The notes: a model not told the origin generated them from the letters alone. 64,000 nt of DNA from Pseudoips prasinana (GCA_951640165.1 OX621241.1:17923001-17987000), one strand, 5' to 3'. Shown: positions 11,589-21,588, counted from the stretch's first letter. A program made the numbers and translations.

Positions 11589-12215
11589 CTATGAGGTGTA
11601 ATACGATAAGCAAATAGGAAATTTTCTAATCGTTTTTTTGAGAGGTTCTACACTTGAGCTCATTCTCGTCTTGAATGTTCTGACGAGGCGTTTCGCTAAT
11701 CCGTTGGTTTTCGGATGGTAAGGTGAAGATTTAATGTGTTTGATACCTTTTTCTTTACAATAATACTGAAAATCTTGTGATGTAAATTGGGGTCCATTGT
11801 CTGATACTATAAACTGAGGGAGGCCAAAAGTAGTGAAAATGGAGTCAAGTTCGTCGCAAAGTTTTGATGTTGTTATTTTAGTCATTGGTTTGACCTCGAT
11901 CCATTTTGAATAGGCATCAGTAAGTACTAGCCAATATAAATTCGCAAATGGACCTGCAAAGTCGACGTGTAGCCTTTCCCAAACATGGTCTGGCATGGAC
12001 CATGAAAATATAGGTAGTTCGGAGTTGTTAGGTCGGTTTTCCTGGCACTTTTGGCAAACTTTTACATAGGTGTCTATGTCTTCCTCAATCTCACGCCACC
12101 AAACATATAATCGTGCTAGTGCTCTCGTCGAAGATATCCCCGGATGTCCACAATGTAAATGTTTGAGGACTGTTTTCCTTAAACTATCAGGTATGATGAT
12201 TCGACCTTGCCACAT
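11589..12215 (-). pseudogene. Gypsy A integrase: zinc finger and catalytic core, inactive
   Basis: In life this cuts and joins retrotransposon cDNA into the genome. The HHCC zinc-binding segment (H..H then CQKCQ, about residues 18-60) and the core domain are present. The first Asp is in HVDFAGP and the second in SDNGPQFTS. At the third catalytic position the motif reads NGLAKRLVRTF, while element B has NGLAERLVRTF, so the DDE glutamate is replaced by lysine. The frame also terminates early after SYYTS. Either change would destroy activity. Neighbouring pieces are RNase H upstream (12356-12634) and the C-terminal region downstream. Confidence 0.85.
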
Positions 12216-12355
12216 TAGGATTTTGTTTTCTAGTGACAGCTCTCCGCGTTTCCGTGCGTATGGTTTTAAATTGTTTGAGTATTGATGTTCGCGCCAACCT
12301 GTGTTAATAAACTGAGATATCTGACTAAGTGTAGAGTTCTTTTTTGTTGCTTGTC

Positions 12356-12634
12356 TTATAAGTTCTTCTGAAGGTCACCAAGTCTCACTGTTTGCAGACG
12401 CGCTTCAATTCTGTGAACAGCAAGTTCTGTTTTAGAAGGCTGTTCTTCTGGATTGGGCATTCTCGATAGGTAATCAGCGATTAGATTGTTAGCACATTTA
12501 ATATACACAATCTCGTAGTCGTAACTGCCAATAACTAAAGCCCAACGTACTAAACGGTTATTAACTTGTTTTGGTAAATGGCGTTGCGTTCCCAAAAGGT
12601 ATATAAGAGGTTTATGGTCAGTGAGTAATGTAAA
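12356..12634 (-). pseudogene. Gypsy A RNase H, C-terminal part
   Basis: Starts on the minus strand with FTLLTDHKPLIYL and continues with GTQRHLPKQVNNRLVRW and NNLIADYLSRMP. These are the hallmark RNase H and tether motifs of Gypsy pol, closely similar to element B at 15530-15720. The upstream half of the domain is at 19384 and beyond; the 6.7-kb Spy-like insertion separates them exactly between the AAA and TTT of adjacent Lys and Phe codons. Confidence 0.85.
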
Positions 12635-12753
12635 GGAGAAGGAAACTTCTGGGCCCAGCAGTTAACTAGTTGAAATGTGTATTAAAAAAAAAACTTGTGT
12701 GTACTTATGTACACGCGTTAGAAGTTATACTTCTTAATATACAACTTGAACAT

Positions 12754-12873
12754 TGTTATATACTCTTTCGTAATACCATCGACAAACTGACATCATTACA
12801 AAAAAAAGAAATGTTTTTACGTATTCATATAATAAAATGTTAATTTATGTGCAAAGTTTTATTATTCATTAAA
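12754..12873 (+). repeat. 5' LTR of Gypsy B
   Basis: 120 bp starting TGTTATATACTCTTTCG and ending ATTATTCATTAAA. It lacks the 9 bp GACATTGTC-type segment seen in the 3' copy and otherwise differs by a few small indels. AACAT precedes it. Confidence 0.9.
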
Positions 12874-12888
12874 TTGGCGACGAAATGG
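12874..12888 (+). other. Primer binding site of Gypsy B
   Basis: TTGGCGACGAAATGG lies immediately inside the 5' LTR. Element A has GTGGCGACGAGG in the same position. A TGG start next to the LTR is the usual 3'-tRNA complement; I cannot name the tRNA without a search. Confidence 0.6.
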
Positions 12889-13616
12889 ACGCCGAACAAT
12901 TCAAGCAATTCCTGAGCGTCCAACAGGCGCAACAGGACCAAATTAATAAACTATTTGCGACAGTATTTGAACTTGTTGCAACACAGACACCGGTAACGAC
13001 TTCGGTAGAAGGCGACAGCGTGACGAGCGCTGCTACCACGCCTAAATCATCTAACAAGATGGCCGTAATCAAAGCATTTAACATGGAAAAATACAATCCA
13101 GATATTTACAGGGTGAGTGACTATATGGAGTACTTCGAAGCCAAGTGCTTGATACACGAGGTGGATATCAATAGCCACATTAAGAAAGACTTGCTTTTGA
13201 ATTGTCTCACACCAAGCATATTCACAGAAATAAAAACAGCGCTTACCCCAAATTTTGAAACATGTACATACATAGACATACGCACAAAACTTCTGGATCT
13301 ATATCGGGTTAAGAAGACAAGGTACCGAGCTCTTACAGAGTTTTGGAGCTGCATTAGAGACGACAACGAATTAATGGAGCACTATGCCAACCGTCTAAAA
13401 GACCTAAGCAAAGACTGCGGATACGATAACAGTTTATTAGAACGTCAACTCCGTGACAGGTTTGCAACCGGACTGAACCACACAGAACTGGAAATAGATT
13501 TAAAACAGAAATGGCCTAATTTAATGGAAACACACGAAGGTCAAAGCAAGGAAGTAACATTTTCTCAACTTTTTTCCATAGCACAATCACGTGAACAAGC
13601 CATCGACGAGCATTAA
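12885..13616 (+). pseudogene. Gypsy B gag (capsid region)
   Basis: 243 codons from an ATG 11 bases after the 5' LTR. Starts with a Gln-rich helical segment (EQFKQFLSVQQAQQDQ). It then carries the retrotransposon Gag core (KYNPDIYRVSDYMEYFEA, LTEFWSCIRDDNELMEHYAN, LLERQLRDRFATGL), which forms the particle around the RNA. The closest visible relative is Gypsy A gag at 20932-21576 (minus). It ends at AIDEH, while the zinc-knuckle region continues in the next frame from 13591, so one base has been lost or gained around 13590-13616. The ATG is shared with the end of the primer site. Confidence 0.85.
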
Positions 13617-13869
13617 GTATATTAAAAGAAAAACATCGTACAAGTCTAATGACCAACGCTCATCAAATTATAGAAACATTCGCAAAATACGAAATAATCA
13701 ATGTCTTCGTTGCGGCAAGCACAACAAACATGACTTAAGTCAATGTACAGCTAAGAATCATACATGTGAAGAATGTAAAACTGTTGGTCATTTTGAAAGT
13801 TGTTGCAGGGTAAATCGGGTAGAGCTTATATTGCTAAGGAGATACAAGAAAAACCTAATCATTAACTAA
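13591..13869 (+). pseudogene. Gypsy B nucleocapsid (CCHC zinc knuckles), frameshifted
   Basis: Two CCHC-type knuckles, the first CLRCGKHNKHDLSQC and the second CEECKTVGHFESCC, which bind the element's RNA in the particle. It is in another frame than the capsid part. The frame stops at 13869, before the protease region opens at about 13990, so there is a further break. Confidence 0.8.
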
Positions 13870-14033
13870 AAAAAATAACAAACACTGTCAAGAGAGAGTC
13901 ATCGGTATCGTCCGTCACTTACGATCACTCGGATGAGAATGACACTGATAGTGAGTTCGTTTACAGCATCGAAAAGACAAAGAGTAAAGACTGTAAAAGG
14001 ATCGATACGGTTATCAATGGAAAACACTGCACA

Positions 14034-14855
14034 ATGGACTGGGATCCAGGTTCAGCTTACTCTATAATAAGCACACAGTTTTGGAGAAATATTGGAGCCC
14101 CGAGTCTTACTAAAGGACCCAAACTGAAAGCATACGGCAGTCATAAACTTAAATCAAAGGGCCTTACAGACGTTACAATTGAAGTGGCAGGGGTACAGAA
14201 AATAGTTCCAGTCGTTGTTATGAAACACGCTAGCCCAATGCTTTTTGGTTTACACTGGAGCGAAATCTTTGAAATGGAGTTTCCTGAACCAGTTTACTCA
14301 ATTAGAAACGTGACTCCAACAACATTAAAGCAAGTTCTGGATAACCATAAACAGCTATTTGACGGCAAACTTGGCAAAGTAACCAACTACAAAGTCAATA
14401 TCCATATCAAACCAGGAGCACAACCTGTACACATACCAGCACGGCCTATAAAATTCGGGATGAAAAGAAATATCGAAAAAGAAATAGATCGGCTTGTTTC
14501 TTTAGGGATCATACATCAAATAGATCCTAACATAACACCCGTCGAGTGGGCAACACCCACTGTCAACGTCGTGAAGCCAAACGGTGACATCAGAATCTGT
14601 GGAGATTACAGAAGCACGCTGAACCCTGTTTTAGTAAAACATTTGCATCCAGTACCGCTCTTTGACCAATTACGGCAGAATTTGGCTCACGGACATCTAT
14701 TTTCGAAAATTGATTTAAAAGACGCGTATTTACAATTCGAAATAGCACCAGAATCAAAAAAATACCTTACAATATCAACCCACAAAGGTTATTCCAGTAC
14801 AATCGAATGCCATTTGGAATTTCTACTGCGCCATCTATCTTCCAACATTTTCTAG
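14034..14855 (+). pseudogene. Gypsy B protease and N-terminal reverse transcriptase
   Basis: Begins with an aspartic-protease-like segment (MDWDPGSAYSIIS; the usual D-T/S-G is D-P-G here). The reverse transcriptase palm/fingers follow: [28 protein letters not shown] and LFSKIDLKDAYLQF, the last bearing the first catalytic Asp. At HKGYSST the frame slips; the correct continuation is at 14807-15466, so an indel near 14795-14805 inactivates the polyprotein. Confidence 0.85.
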
Positions 14856-15466
14856 ATGAACTCCTTAAAGACATACCTAATGTGGCTACTTATTTCGATG
14901 ATATGGCGGTGGCGGGGAAAAGTATGGATGAACATTTACGCACATTATCTCTCATCTTCGAACGCTTATACAAAGCAGGCCTTAAGTTAAATCTAAAAAA
15001 ACGTTCTTTTCTTGAGAAAGAAATAGAATATCTTGGGCATATAATTGATAAAAACGGTATCAGACCCACGGATAAAAAAATTGAAGCGATTTCAAACGCT
15101 ACTGAACCTTCAAACCCAAAGGAACTGAGGTCATTTCTCGGACTTGTCAACTTTTATGAACGTTTTATTCCTCACTTACACGGACTTTGTGCAGATCTCC
15201 ACGACCTAACCAGCGGAAAACGACCGTGGCATTGGACAAATCATGAGAGACAAGTCTTTGAGAAAACTAAAGAAAAAATTGTAGCGTCTAGACCTCTAGC
15301 GGCCTTCGATGAAAATCGAGCTATCTTCCTCGCTTGTGACGCGTCGGAAAAGGGAGTAGGAGCTGTATTGTACTATAAAAACGGAAACACTGAGCATCCT
15401 ATAGCTTTCGCTTCAAGGAAGTTACGAACAGCTGAAACTAAATACTCAGTTATAAGTATGCTCTAA
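14807..15466 (+). pseudogene. Gypsy B reverse transcriptase C-terminal part and RNase H start
   Basis: MPFGISTAPSIFQ, then YFDDMAVAG with the catalytic Asp pair (YFDD in place of the commoner YxDD variants; element A also has YFDD). The connection follows (LGHIIDKNGIRPT, KELRSFLGLVNFYERFIP), then RNase H with CDASEKGVGAVL and HPIAFASRKL. Terminated at 15466 by a frameshift after KYSVI. Confidence 0.85.
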
Positions 15467-15516
15467 CGCGTGAAGCTCTAACTATCTTATTTGGCATAAA
15501 ATAATTTGACCAATAT

Positions 15517-16010
15517 TTGCGTGGAATTAAGTTTACTTTAGTAACTGACCATAAACCTTTGATATACATACTGGGATCGCAACGAAATCTTCCCAAGCTA
15601 GCCAATAATAGACTAGTTAGATGGGCACTAATTATTGGTAGTTACAATTACGAGATTTGCTACCAAAAGGGAGAGAACAATATACTTGCAGATTGCCTCT
15701 CCAGATTACCCAACTGTGAGACACCACTATCAAAAACGGAGCGTGTAGTCCATAGGATAGAATCGCACCTTCTAGGAGCCAGAATGGTTGATTTACATCT
15801 CTCGGAAGACTTTTTGAGAGAGAAAACCACTCAAGACTCTATATTATCACAGGTATTAACGTGCATGAAAACTGGCTGGAGAGATTTGGAATACGCAAGT
15901 AACGTAAAACATTACTTCCGAAAGCGTAATGAACTTTCCATAGAAAATAATATCATTATGTGGCAAGGAAGGATGGTAATTCCGAGTGATCTTCATCAGA
16001 AGCTCGTAAT
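15517..16010 (+). pseudogene. Gypsy B RNase H C-terminus and start of integrase
   Basis: Reads GIKFTLVTDHKPLIY, NLPKLANNRLVRWAL, NILADCLSRLP and then the segment leading to the integrase zinc finger (MWQGRMVIPSDLHQKLV). The frame is cut at 16010 by the LINE insertion; the integrase resumes at about 17153. The GIKF residues here are the comparison used to show that the Spy-type element in A sits inside an intact AAATTT. Confidence 0.85.
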
Positions 16011-17152
16011 CTGGGCTTGTTAATGGACCAGTCTGTTAGATTTGAAAACCACATCGCGAGCTGTGTACAAAACTGCTTTTATCGGCTTAAAATAATATAT
16101 AAAATGCGTCCCTTTTTAAGTGAGCAGCTACGTATACAATTAGTAGAGTCGGTTGTTTTATCTAAATTAAATTATTGCGATACTGTTTATGGTCCTAGAT
16201 TACTAGCTCGTACAGAGAAGCTGCTACAGAGGGTTCAGAACGCGTGTGCTAGATTTTGTTTCAACATACCACCCAGGAGCTATGTTACCCCGTACTTGAA
16301 TAAGCATAATGCACTCAAAATGAAACTACGCCGAAAGTTAAACCTTGCTTGCCTTCTGTTCGGTGTGATCACTACCAAAAATCCTTCGTATCTGTACTCA
16401 AAACTAGCTTGGGTAAATAGTCACCGACAGTATGAAGCTAGACGGTGCACGCATCCACTGACCATCCCTCCACACAAAACAGCTTCATTTCGTGGCAGTT
16501 TCAAATACTCAGCGTCTAAGATTTGGAATAACATTCCACCGCCAATTAGACAGCTGCAAAGTATTAACCGTTATAGGGTTAAGTTAAAGTTATTTTTGTT
16601 AAACAAACAAACTGAGTATGAGGATGTAAATATAAATGTATCATTCATTTAATACTAACTTTTCTTTTATTACTGGTTTATGTACATATACTAGTTTATG
16701 TATTATATTATGTAAGTATTCTCATTTAATAAGAACTAGTATAAAAATATGTTTATATTTATAGTATCTATATTTATAGTATGGAAATAAATTAGGTATC
16801 TAATTAGTGCAATGGGCCGGTTGGCGTGGTTGGTAATTGCTTGCCTTTCGTCGTTCGTTATATATTTATGTATCTATTATATTAAATAAACATTAAGTAT
16901 TGTACTAGCACTACCCCCGTCCGTGCGTTACTTCCAGGGTTGCCAACTGAAAACCAGCGCTAGGTGTAACCCACCTAGCTAGTGCTGAGGTGGTGACCCT
17001 TTCGGCAGAACATGCATGAATCGTCATTGTGTGTGCATTTTCTTCAAATCTAGGTATGTTATGTCTTGTGGAACTGTGTGTTGTATATTTGTACTCCTGA
17101 TTTTCTTGTGTGTTGTGCTGAATTAAATGTTTTTCATTTCATTTCATTTCAC
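16011..17152 (+). mobile_element. 5'-truncated CR1/Jockey-group LINE inside Gypsy B pol
   Basis: Contains the end of a non-LTR reverse transcriptase frame (16017-16652), a ~500-bp 3' UTR and a terminal pentanucleotide tail (ATTTC)n at 17133-17151. Gypsy B coding sequence stops at 16010 and resumes at 17153. The junction bases (AAGCTCGTAAT left, AAAGTTATG right) allow only an imperfect target duplication. A segment at 16812-16855 (GGCCGGTTGGCGTGGTTGGT) equals the head of the SINE at 36743, so the 3' UTR may carry a SINE piece. Confidence 0.8.
16017..16652 (+). pseudogene. LINE ORF2 C-terminal part
   Basis: 211 codons beginning inside the RT thumb (MDQSVRFENHIASC follows the usual YLG-(I/L)-x-(I/L)-D position). 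It continues with the C-terminal region typical of CR1/Jockey LINEs: LNYCDTVYGPRL, LQRVQNACARFCF and FRGSFKYSASKIWNNIPP. It lacks endonuclease and palm, so it cannot act. It is fused in frame with the last codons of Gypsy B only by chance. Confidence 0.8.
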
Positions 17153-18328
17153 AAAGTTATGATGTACCTTCATAGAGGTCATCCGGGAATTTCCGCAATG
17201 AAAGCCCTTGCTCGGTTCTATGTTTGGTGGCCATCGATTGATGAAGACATCGATAGTTATGTTAAAAGATGTCACAGATGCCAAGAAAATAGGTCTCAGA
17301 ACCAGGAGCTTCCGGTTTACTCATGGAGTATTCCAGAACAAGTGTGGGAGCGGATACACATTGATTTTGCAGGTCCTTTTGAAAACACTTACTGGTTAGT
17401 CCTATGTGATGCATTGTCCAAATGGATAGAAGTTAGACCAATGAAGAATATGCTAACCGGGAATCTTTGTTCTATCTTAAATGAAATATTTTGTACCTTT
17501 GGCTATCCTCAGATGATCGTTTCTGACAATGGTCCACAGTTCACATCATCAGAGTTTAAGGAATATTTCAAAAGCCAAGGCATATTACATATAAGATCCT
17601 CACCTTACCATCCTAGGACAAATGGATTAGCGGAGAGACTAGTGAGAACTTTTAAATCTAGATTCTCATCTTCATCGGGCTCTTCTCAACAACGTTTACG
17701 AGAGTTCCTATTCACCTACAGAAATACCCCACACAATACTACGGGTAAATCACCAGCTGAAATCATGTTTGGCCGTCAACTAAACTGTTTACTGTCCAAC
17801 ATTCGGCCCAGTAAACGTAGAACATTACAGTACCAACAAGTGAAAGCTAACATCAGAAACGCGGCTGATGTTAAAGCTGACTATACACCTGGTGATACAG
17901 TGTATCACAGGACCAAGTTGGAAAAAACCTGGAAACCTGGGGTCATAGCCGAGCGTAGGAGCCGATACGCGTATATCATATCAACGCCTAGAGGAGACAG
18001 TTTACGCCGACATGCTGATCATATTCGACCGAGACTTCCATCGCAGCCATCATCACTGCAAGTGCTACAACAAGCACAATCAACTTCTAGAGCCATAGTA
18101 ACACCATCACCTTCCACATCCATTATTACCCCTCCTTTATTAAGCAGTTTTCCTCAAGTTATGTCACCAGAGGCAAGGCAGTCCCCACCACTCCAAGGTG
18201 AGGGAAGGCAATCACCAATGCCACGTGATGAGGCAAGACAATCACCACCGCCAACAGATAATACCACACCTGTGCGCCGTAGTCAGCGTACGGTCAGGCG
18301 ACCTCGCCGTCTCATTGAAGAGCTATGA
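17153..18328 (+). pseudogene. Gypsy B integrase, catalytic residues intact
   Basis: Resumes with the HHCC zinc finger (H.GHPGIS, CHRCQENR) and continues through the DDE core: IHIDFAGPF, SDNGPQFTSSEF and NGLAERLVRTF, with all three acidic residues present. A chromodomain-position segment (PGDTVYHRTKLE, HADHIRPRL) and a Pro/Ser/Gln-rich tail with three near-repeats of ARQSPPP follow. It ends in a basic RRSQRTVRRPRRLIEEL-like terminus. It is separated from its own N-terminus by the LINE, so it is non-functional in place, although this half is uninterrupted to its stop at 18328. Confidence 0.85.
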
Positions 18329-18342
18329 TAAGGGGGGACGAA
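18329..18342 (+). other. Polypurine tract of Gypsy B
   Basis: AAGGGGGGACGAA lies directly before the 3' LTR. It is the priming site for plus-strand DNA in LTR elements; A has AAGGCGGACGAA in the same place. Confidence 0.75.
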
Positions 18343-18466
18343 TGTTATATACTCTTTCGTAATACCATCGACAAACTGACATCATTACAAAAAAAGAAAT
18401 GTTTTTACGTATTGACATTGTCATATAATAAAATGTTAATTATGTGCAGTTTTATTATTCATTAAA
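18343..18466 (+). repeat. 3' LTR of Gypsy B
   Basis: 124 bp, same start (TGTTATATAC) and end (ATTCATTAAA) as the 5' copy. Followed by the target duplication AACAT at 18467-18471. The near identity of the two LTRs apart from indels points to a younger insertion than A. Confidence 0.9.
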
Positions 18467-18484
18467 AACATAGTTATCAATTTT

Positions 18485-18713
18485 CATACCACCTAGAACT
18501 AACGTCATGCTGTTATTTTTACGATGCGCGCGCAGATGCGCGCATCGTAAAAATTCACTGCCATACCACCTAGAACTAACTTCATGCTGTTAAATTTTTT
18601 GGTGCCGGTGTGCGCGCGCATCGTAAAAATTCACTGTCATACCACCTAGAACTAACTTCATGCTGTTAAATTTTTTGGTGCCGGTGTGCGCGCGCATCGT
18701 AAAAAATCACTCT
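18485..18713. repeat. Three tandem ~76-bp units in the Spy-type element
   Basis: Units start with CATACCACCTAGAACTAAC at 18485, 18562 and 18638 and end in GCGCGCATCGTAAAAA plus TCACT. Units 2 and 3 are almost identical. Unit 1 differs by replacing the middle with an inverted copy of its own end, which gives a perfect 17-bp palindrome (18515-18531 against 18538-18554, loop of six). They are CG-rich compared with the surroundings. Confidence 0.9.
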
Positions 18714-19383
18714 CATCATTTTTCTCCATCGCGTCAAAAGAAGTATAACTTCAAAAACCGTTATATTTTTCTAAAGGAAATCACAAAATATGGTATCATG
18801 TTTCTATCTGGGAAGCGAGAAAACTTAAATTAAGTTATGAAACGAAATAATCGATAAAATAATGATGAATTGCTCGCAATCGATTAAGAATAAATCGGTA
18901 AAATCTCAGAATATGTTTGAAAATCGAGTGACATTCGTGGAATCGATTCATAGCGGATCGTATTCCTTTAATTATTTTTCGGGCAACACTTCTCTACCTG
19001 ACAGCCTTTACATACTCTTTGACTGTCACTCGTTCGTTCTTTCGTTTTAAGTGCGCACGTATTTCCCATGTTTTATTTGTGGTTTTCTTCGACTGTATTG
19101 ACTGCACGGGGCGTGGGGATCCAAACGTGCCAGATCTTCGACATGTCACACTCTCCATGCATAAAACCATAACATAACCGAAGCCATTCAAAAATATTTT
19201 GTATAAAACTACAATGTTATAATTTAACCTCACTTTTACTATACTTCATATAACTTGATTCCTGGATAGCCAAATTTCACCAAAATTTCAGTGAGGTCTT
19301 GTTATTATATCTTCTCACAAATAAGGCTAGTTTGATTCAGTTAACACCTAGGCCCAGGAATGTATGGAGTCATTTCCTTCTCC

Positions 19384-20460
19384 TTTAATTCCATGAAGAT
19401 ATTGATATTGGTCAAACTTTCTGATGCCGAAAAATATAATAATAATAAGTCTTTATTTTCAGACCAAATTAGTGTCCAATTAGTTTGTAACAATTTTCTT
19501 ATAAACTAGTGTTGGTAATTAGTATTTTTTAAATATGTAACAAATTTACCTTTCAAGCCAAGACTTCTCGATCGATGACAGAATACTTTGATTCTGCAGG
19601 ACGGAGTTTCCTCGATGCAAAAGCTATAGGCTGCTCAATTTTATTTTTCTTGTGAAAAAGAATTGTTCCCACGCCTTTTTCAGATGCATCGCAGGTTAAG
19701 TAAAGTGTGCGTTTATCATCAAATGCTATGAGTGGTTTCGAACTAACTATTAGTCTTTTTGCTTGTTCAAAAGCGTTAGCTTCGGTGTCTGTCCAACGCC
19801 ATTTCATACGATGTCCTGTTAGTGCATGAAGGTCAGCACAAACACTATGCAAGTGTGGTATAAATTGTTCGTAGAAATTGACTAATCCAAGAAAAGATCT
19901 GAGCTCTTTGGTGTTGTTTGGAGAAGGAGCCTTGGCAATGGCTTCAGTCTTTGATTTTGTAGGATGAATTCCATTTTTGTCAATCATGTGTCCCAGATAT
20001 TCTACTTGATTTTGTAGGAAAGAGCACTTCTTAAGATTTACTTTCAAACCAGCCTGTTGCAATTTATCGAAGACGCTACGTAATGTTTGAAGGTGTTCTT
20101 TGTCGTCTTGTCCTGTAAGGGCAATGTCATCGAAATAGACTGCGACTATGGGTATTCCTTCCATCAATTTGTCAAGGTAATGTTGAAATATTGACGGAGT
20201 AGTTGAAATTCCAAAGGGCATCCTGTTGTACTGATAGTATCCCTTATGCGTTGATATAGTCAAGATCTGTTTAGATTCTGGACTTATTTCAAATTGAAGG
20301 TTAATTTTAGAAAATTTATCTCTATTTGCGAGACTCTGGCGTTATTGATCAAATAACGGAACAGGGTGTGCGTGTGTTATCAGTACAGGGTTGAGTGTGG
20401 TACGGTAATCACCGCATATCCTGATTTGACCGTTTGGTTGGATCCCAATCTAACGTGCAT
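19384..20460 (-). pseudogene. Gypsy A reverse transcriptase and first half of RNase H
   Basis: Reads GISTTPSIFQHYLDKL, YFDDIALTG (catalytic Asp pair), LGHMIDKNGIHPT, FYEQFIPHLHSVC and CDASEKGVGTILF, ending SVIDREVLA at 19553. Broken codons then lead to the AAATTT junction at 19384. The N-terminal fingers are mostly gone: at about 20420-20450 the protease start (DWDP) runs directly into [12 protein letters not shown] sequence, where B has about 530 bp between these points. Additional frameshifts lie at 20264-20350. Confidence 0.85.
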
Positions 20461-20473
20461 GGAATATCATTTA

Positions 20474-21576
20474 TTAGGACATCAATTTTTTTACTGTCCG
20501 TGCTTTTTGCTTTGATTGGCAAATTTTGTTTGCATCATCATCACTGTCACCTGAAATAGATGCTCGTGAAGACTCGTCGTCGCTCCCATTGTGTTTTAAC
20601 TTGTATAATTTGTTTCTATTTGTAGTAGGTTTTCTTGGTCTGTTATTTTCATTGTGTTTTACTAAACAGGCTTTGCCCGACTTGATACAAAAATTTTCAT
20701 AATGTCCCGGTGTGTTGCACTCTTTACAAATATGGTTTTTGGCTGCACATTGAAACAGAGGATGTCTTCCGTTTTGACCACATCGGAAACATTTGTGGGC
20801 CTGTAATCTGTGTGGTGATCTGTTTTGGAAAGATTTTGTGTTTTTCTTTATCTTACTCACTTTTACGAATGTATCTTCGTCACCTTCTACTCTTTCCCGC
20901 GATTGTGTAACGCTAAAGATCTGAGCAAAGGTTACTTCTTTAATCTTTCCGTCGTGTATTTCTTGTAGATCGGGCCATTTTTGTTGAGACCGGTTGCAAA
21001 ACGGTCACGAAGCTGTCGTTCTAGTAATTCATCATTGTAGTTGCAATCTTTGCCTAGTTCTTTAAGTCTGTTCGCGTAATGTTCCATAGATTCGCTATCA
21101 TTACGAATAAAGTTCCAAAAATTAGATAATGCCCGGTACCTTGTGCGCTTGACTCTGTACAAGTCGAGAGGTTTTGCTCGTATATCTGAATCATGAAATG
21201 TTTTGGGTGAGAGGCAGGTGATTAGCAGTTCCTTACGTATGCTTAGTGCATGCTCTCCCCACAGTTCGCACTTAGTTTCAAAGTAGTCAATATAATTTTC
21301 AACAGAGGTGTCATTGGGATTGAATTTTTCATTTTTAAAATTATTATAGATGATATATTTGGTAATACTATGTCGTAGACAGAGAAACCAAGTTAGTTTC
21401 TCTGTCTACGTACTATGTGAAGTGTTGGGTGACTCCGTGCCATTTGTCGTCGATGGTGTGGGAGTTCCAACGGCTGTATGTTGCTGTTGTGACAGCAACA
21501 ATTGTAATACGTCTGATATTTGTTTTTGTTGCAATGCCTGTAATTGCAGAAATTGTTCGAATTGTTCACAGTTCAT
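20474..21576 (-). pseudogene. Gypsy A gag, broken
   Basis: ATG at 21576 just after the primer site, then a Gln-rich start (EQFEQFLQLQALQQKQ). A 15-bp perfect inverted repeat at 21374-21410 interrupts the frame, followed by the Gag core (YIDYFETKCEL, LSNFWNFIRNDSE, LLERQLRDRFATGL, in different frames). It ends with two zinc knuckles (CFRCGQNGRHPLFQC and CKECNTPGHYENFC) at 20700-20800. It packaged the element's RNA. At least three frame breaks. Confidence 0.8.
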
Positions 21577-21588
21577 CCTCGTCGCCAC

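Larger units (their letters stand above)
12754..18466 (+). mobile_element. Ty3/Gypsy LTR retrotransposon B, nested in the Spy-type element
   Basis: LTRs at 12754-12873 and 18343-18466, primer-binding-like TGGCGACGAAATGG directly after the 5' LTR, gag, zinc knuckles, protease, RT, RNase H, integrase, then the polypurine AAGGGGGGACGAA. AACAT flanks it (12749-12753 and 18467-18471), a 5-bp target duplication. It belongs to the same family group as A (similar proteins, same primer site and gene order) but lies on the opposite strand. It is about 4.6 kb without the LINE inserted in pol. There are frameshifts in gag/NC, RT and RNase H; the integrase is intact. There is no env-like frame. Confidence 0.92.
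12635..19383. mobile_element. Spy-type DNA transposon (non-autonomous), inserted between AAA and TTT
   Basis: The ends are inverted: GGAGAAGGAAA at 12635 and its complement TTTCCTTCTCC at 19373-19383, followed inward on both arms by GGGCC and AGTTAAC blocks. The flanks are AAA (12632-12634) and TTT (19384-19386), with no duplicated bases. Removing the insert leaves an uninterrupted AAATTT inside the Gypsy A RNase H frame, where element B has the same two residues (Lys-Phe). Spy elements (IS5/Harbinger-related) are described as inserting between AAA and TTT without target duplication. About 1.03 kb remains after subtracting nested Gypsy B; no transposase frame is visible. AGAAGTTATACTTCT-like blocks occur inverted in both arms (12719-12735, 18735-18752). 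Confidence 0.75.

Noticed and set aside
11030..18328. Endogenous virus with envelope gene (errantivirus)
   Set aside because: In both Gypsy elements the integrase tail is followed directly by the polypurine tract and LTR; there is no env-sized frame, signal peptide or membrane anchor.
18862..19233. Short frames on both strands inside the Spy-type element
   Set aside because: No DDE or helix-turn-helix motif and no length consistent with a transposase; the element appears non-autonomous.
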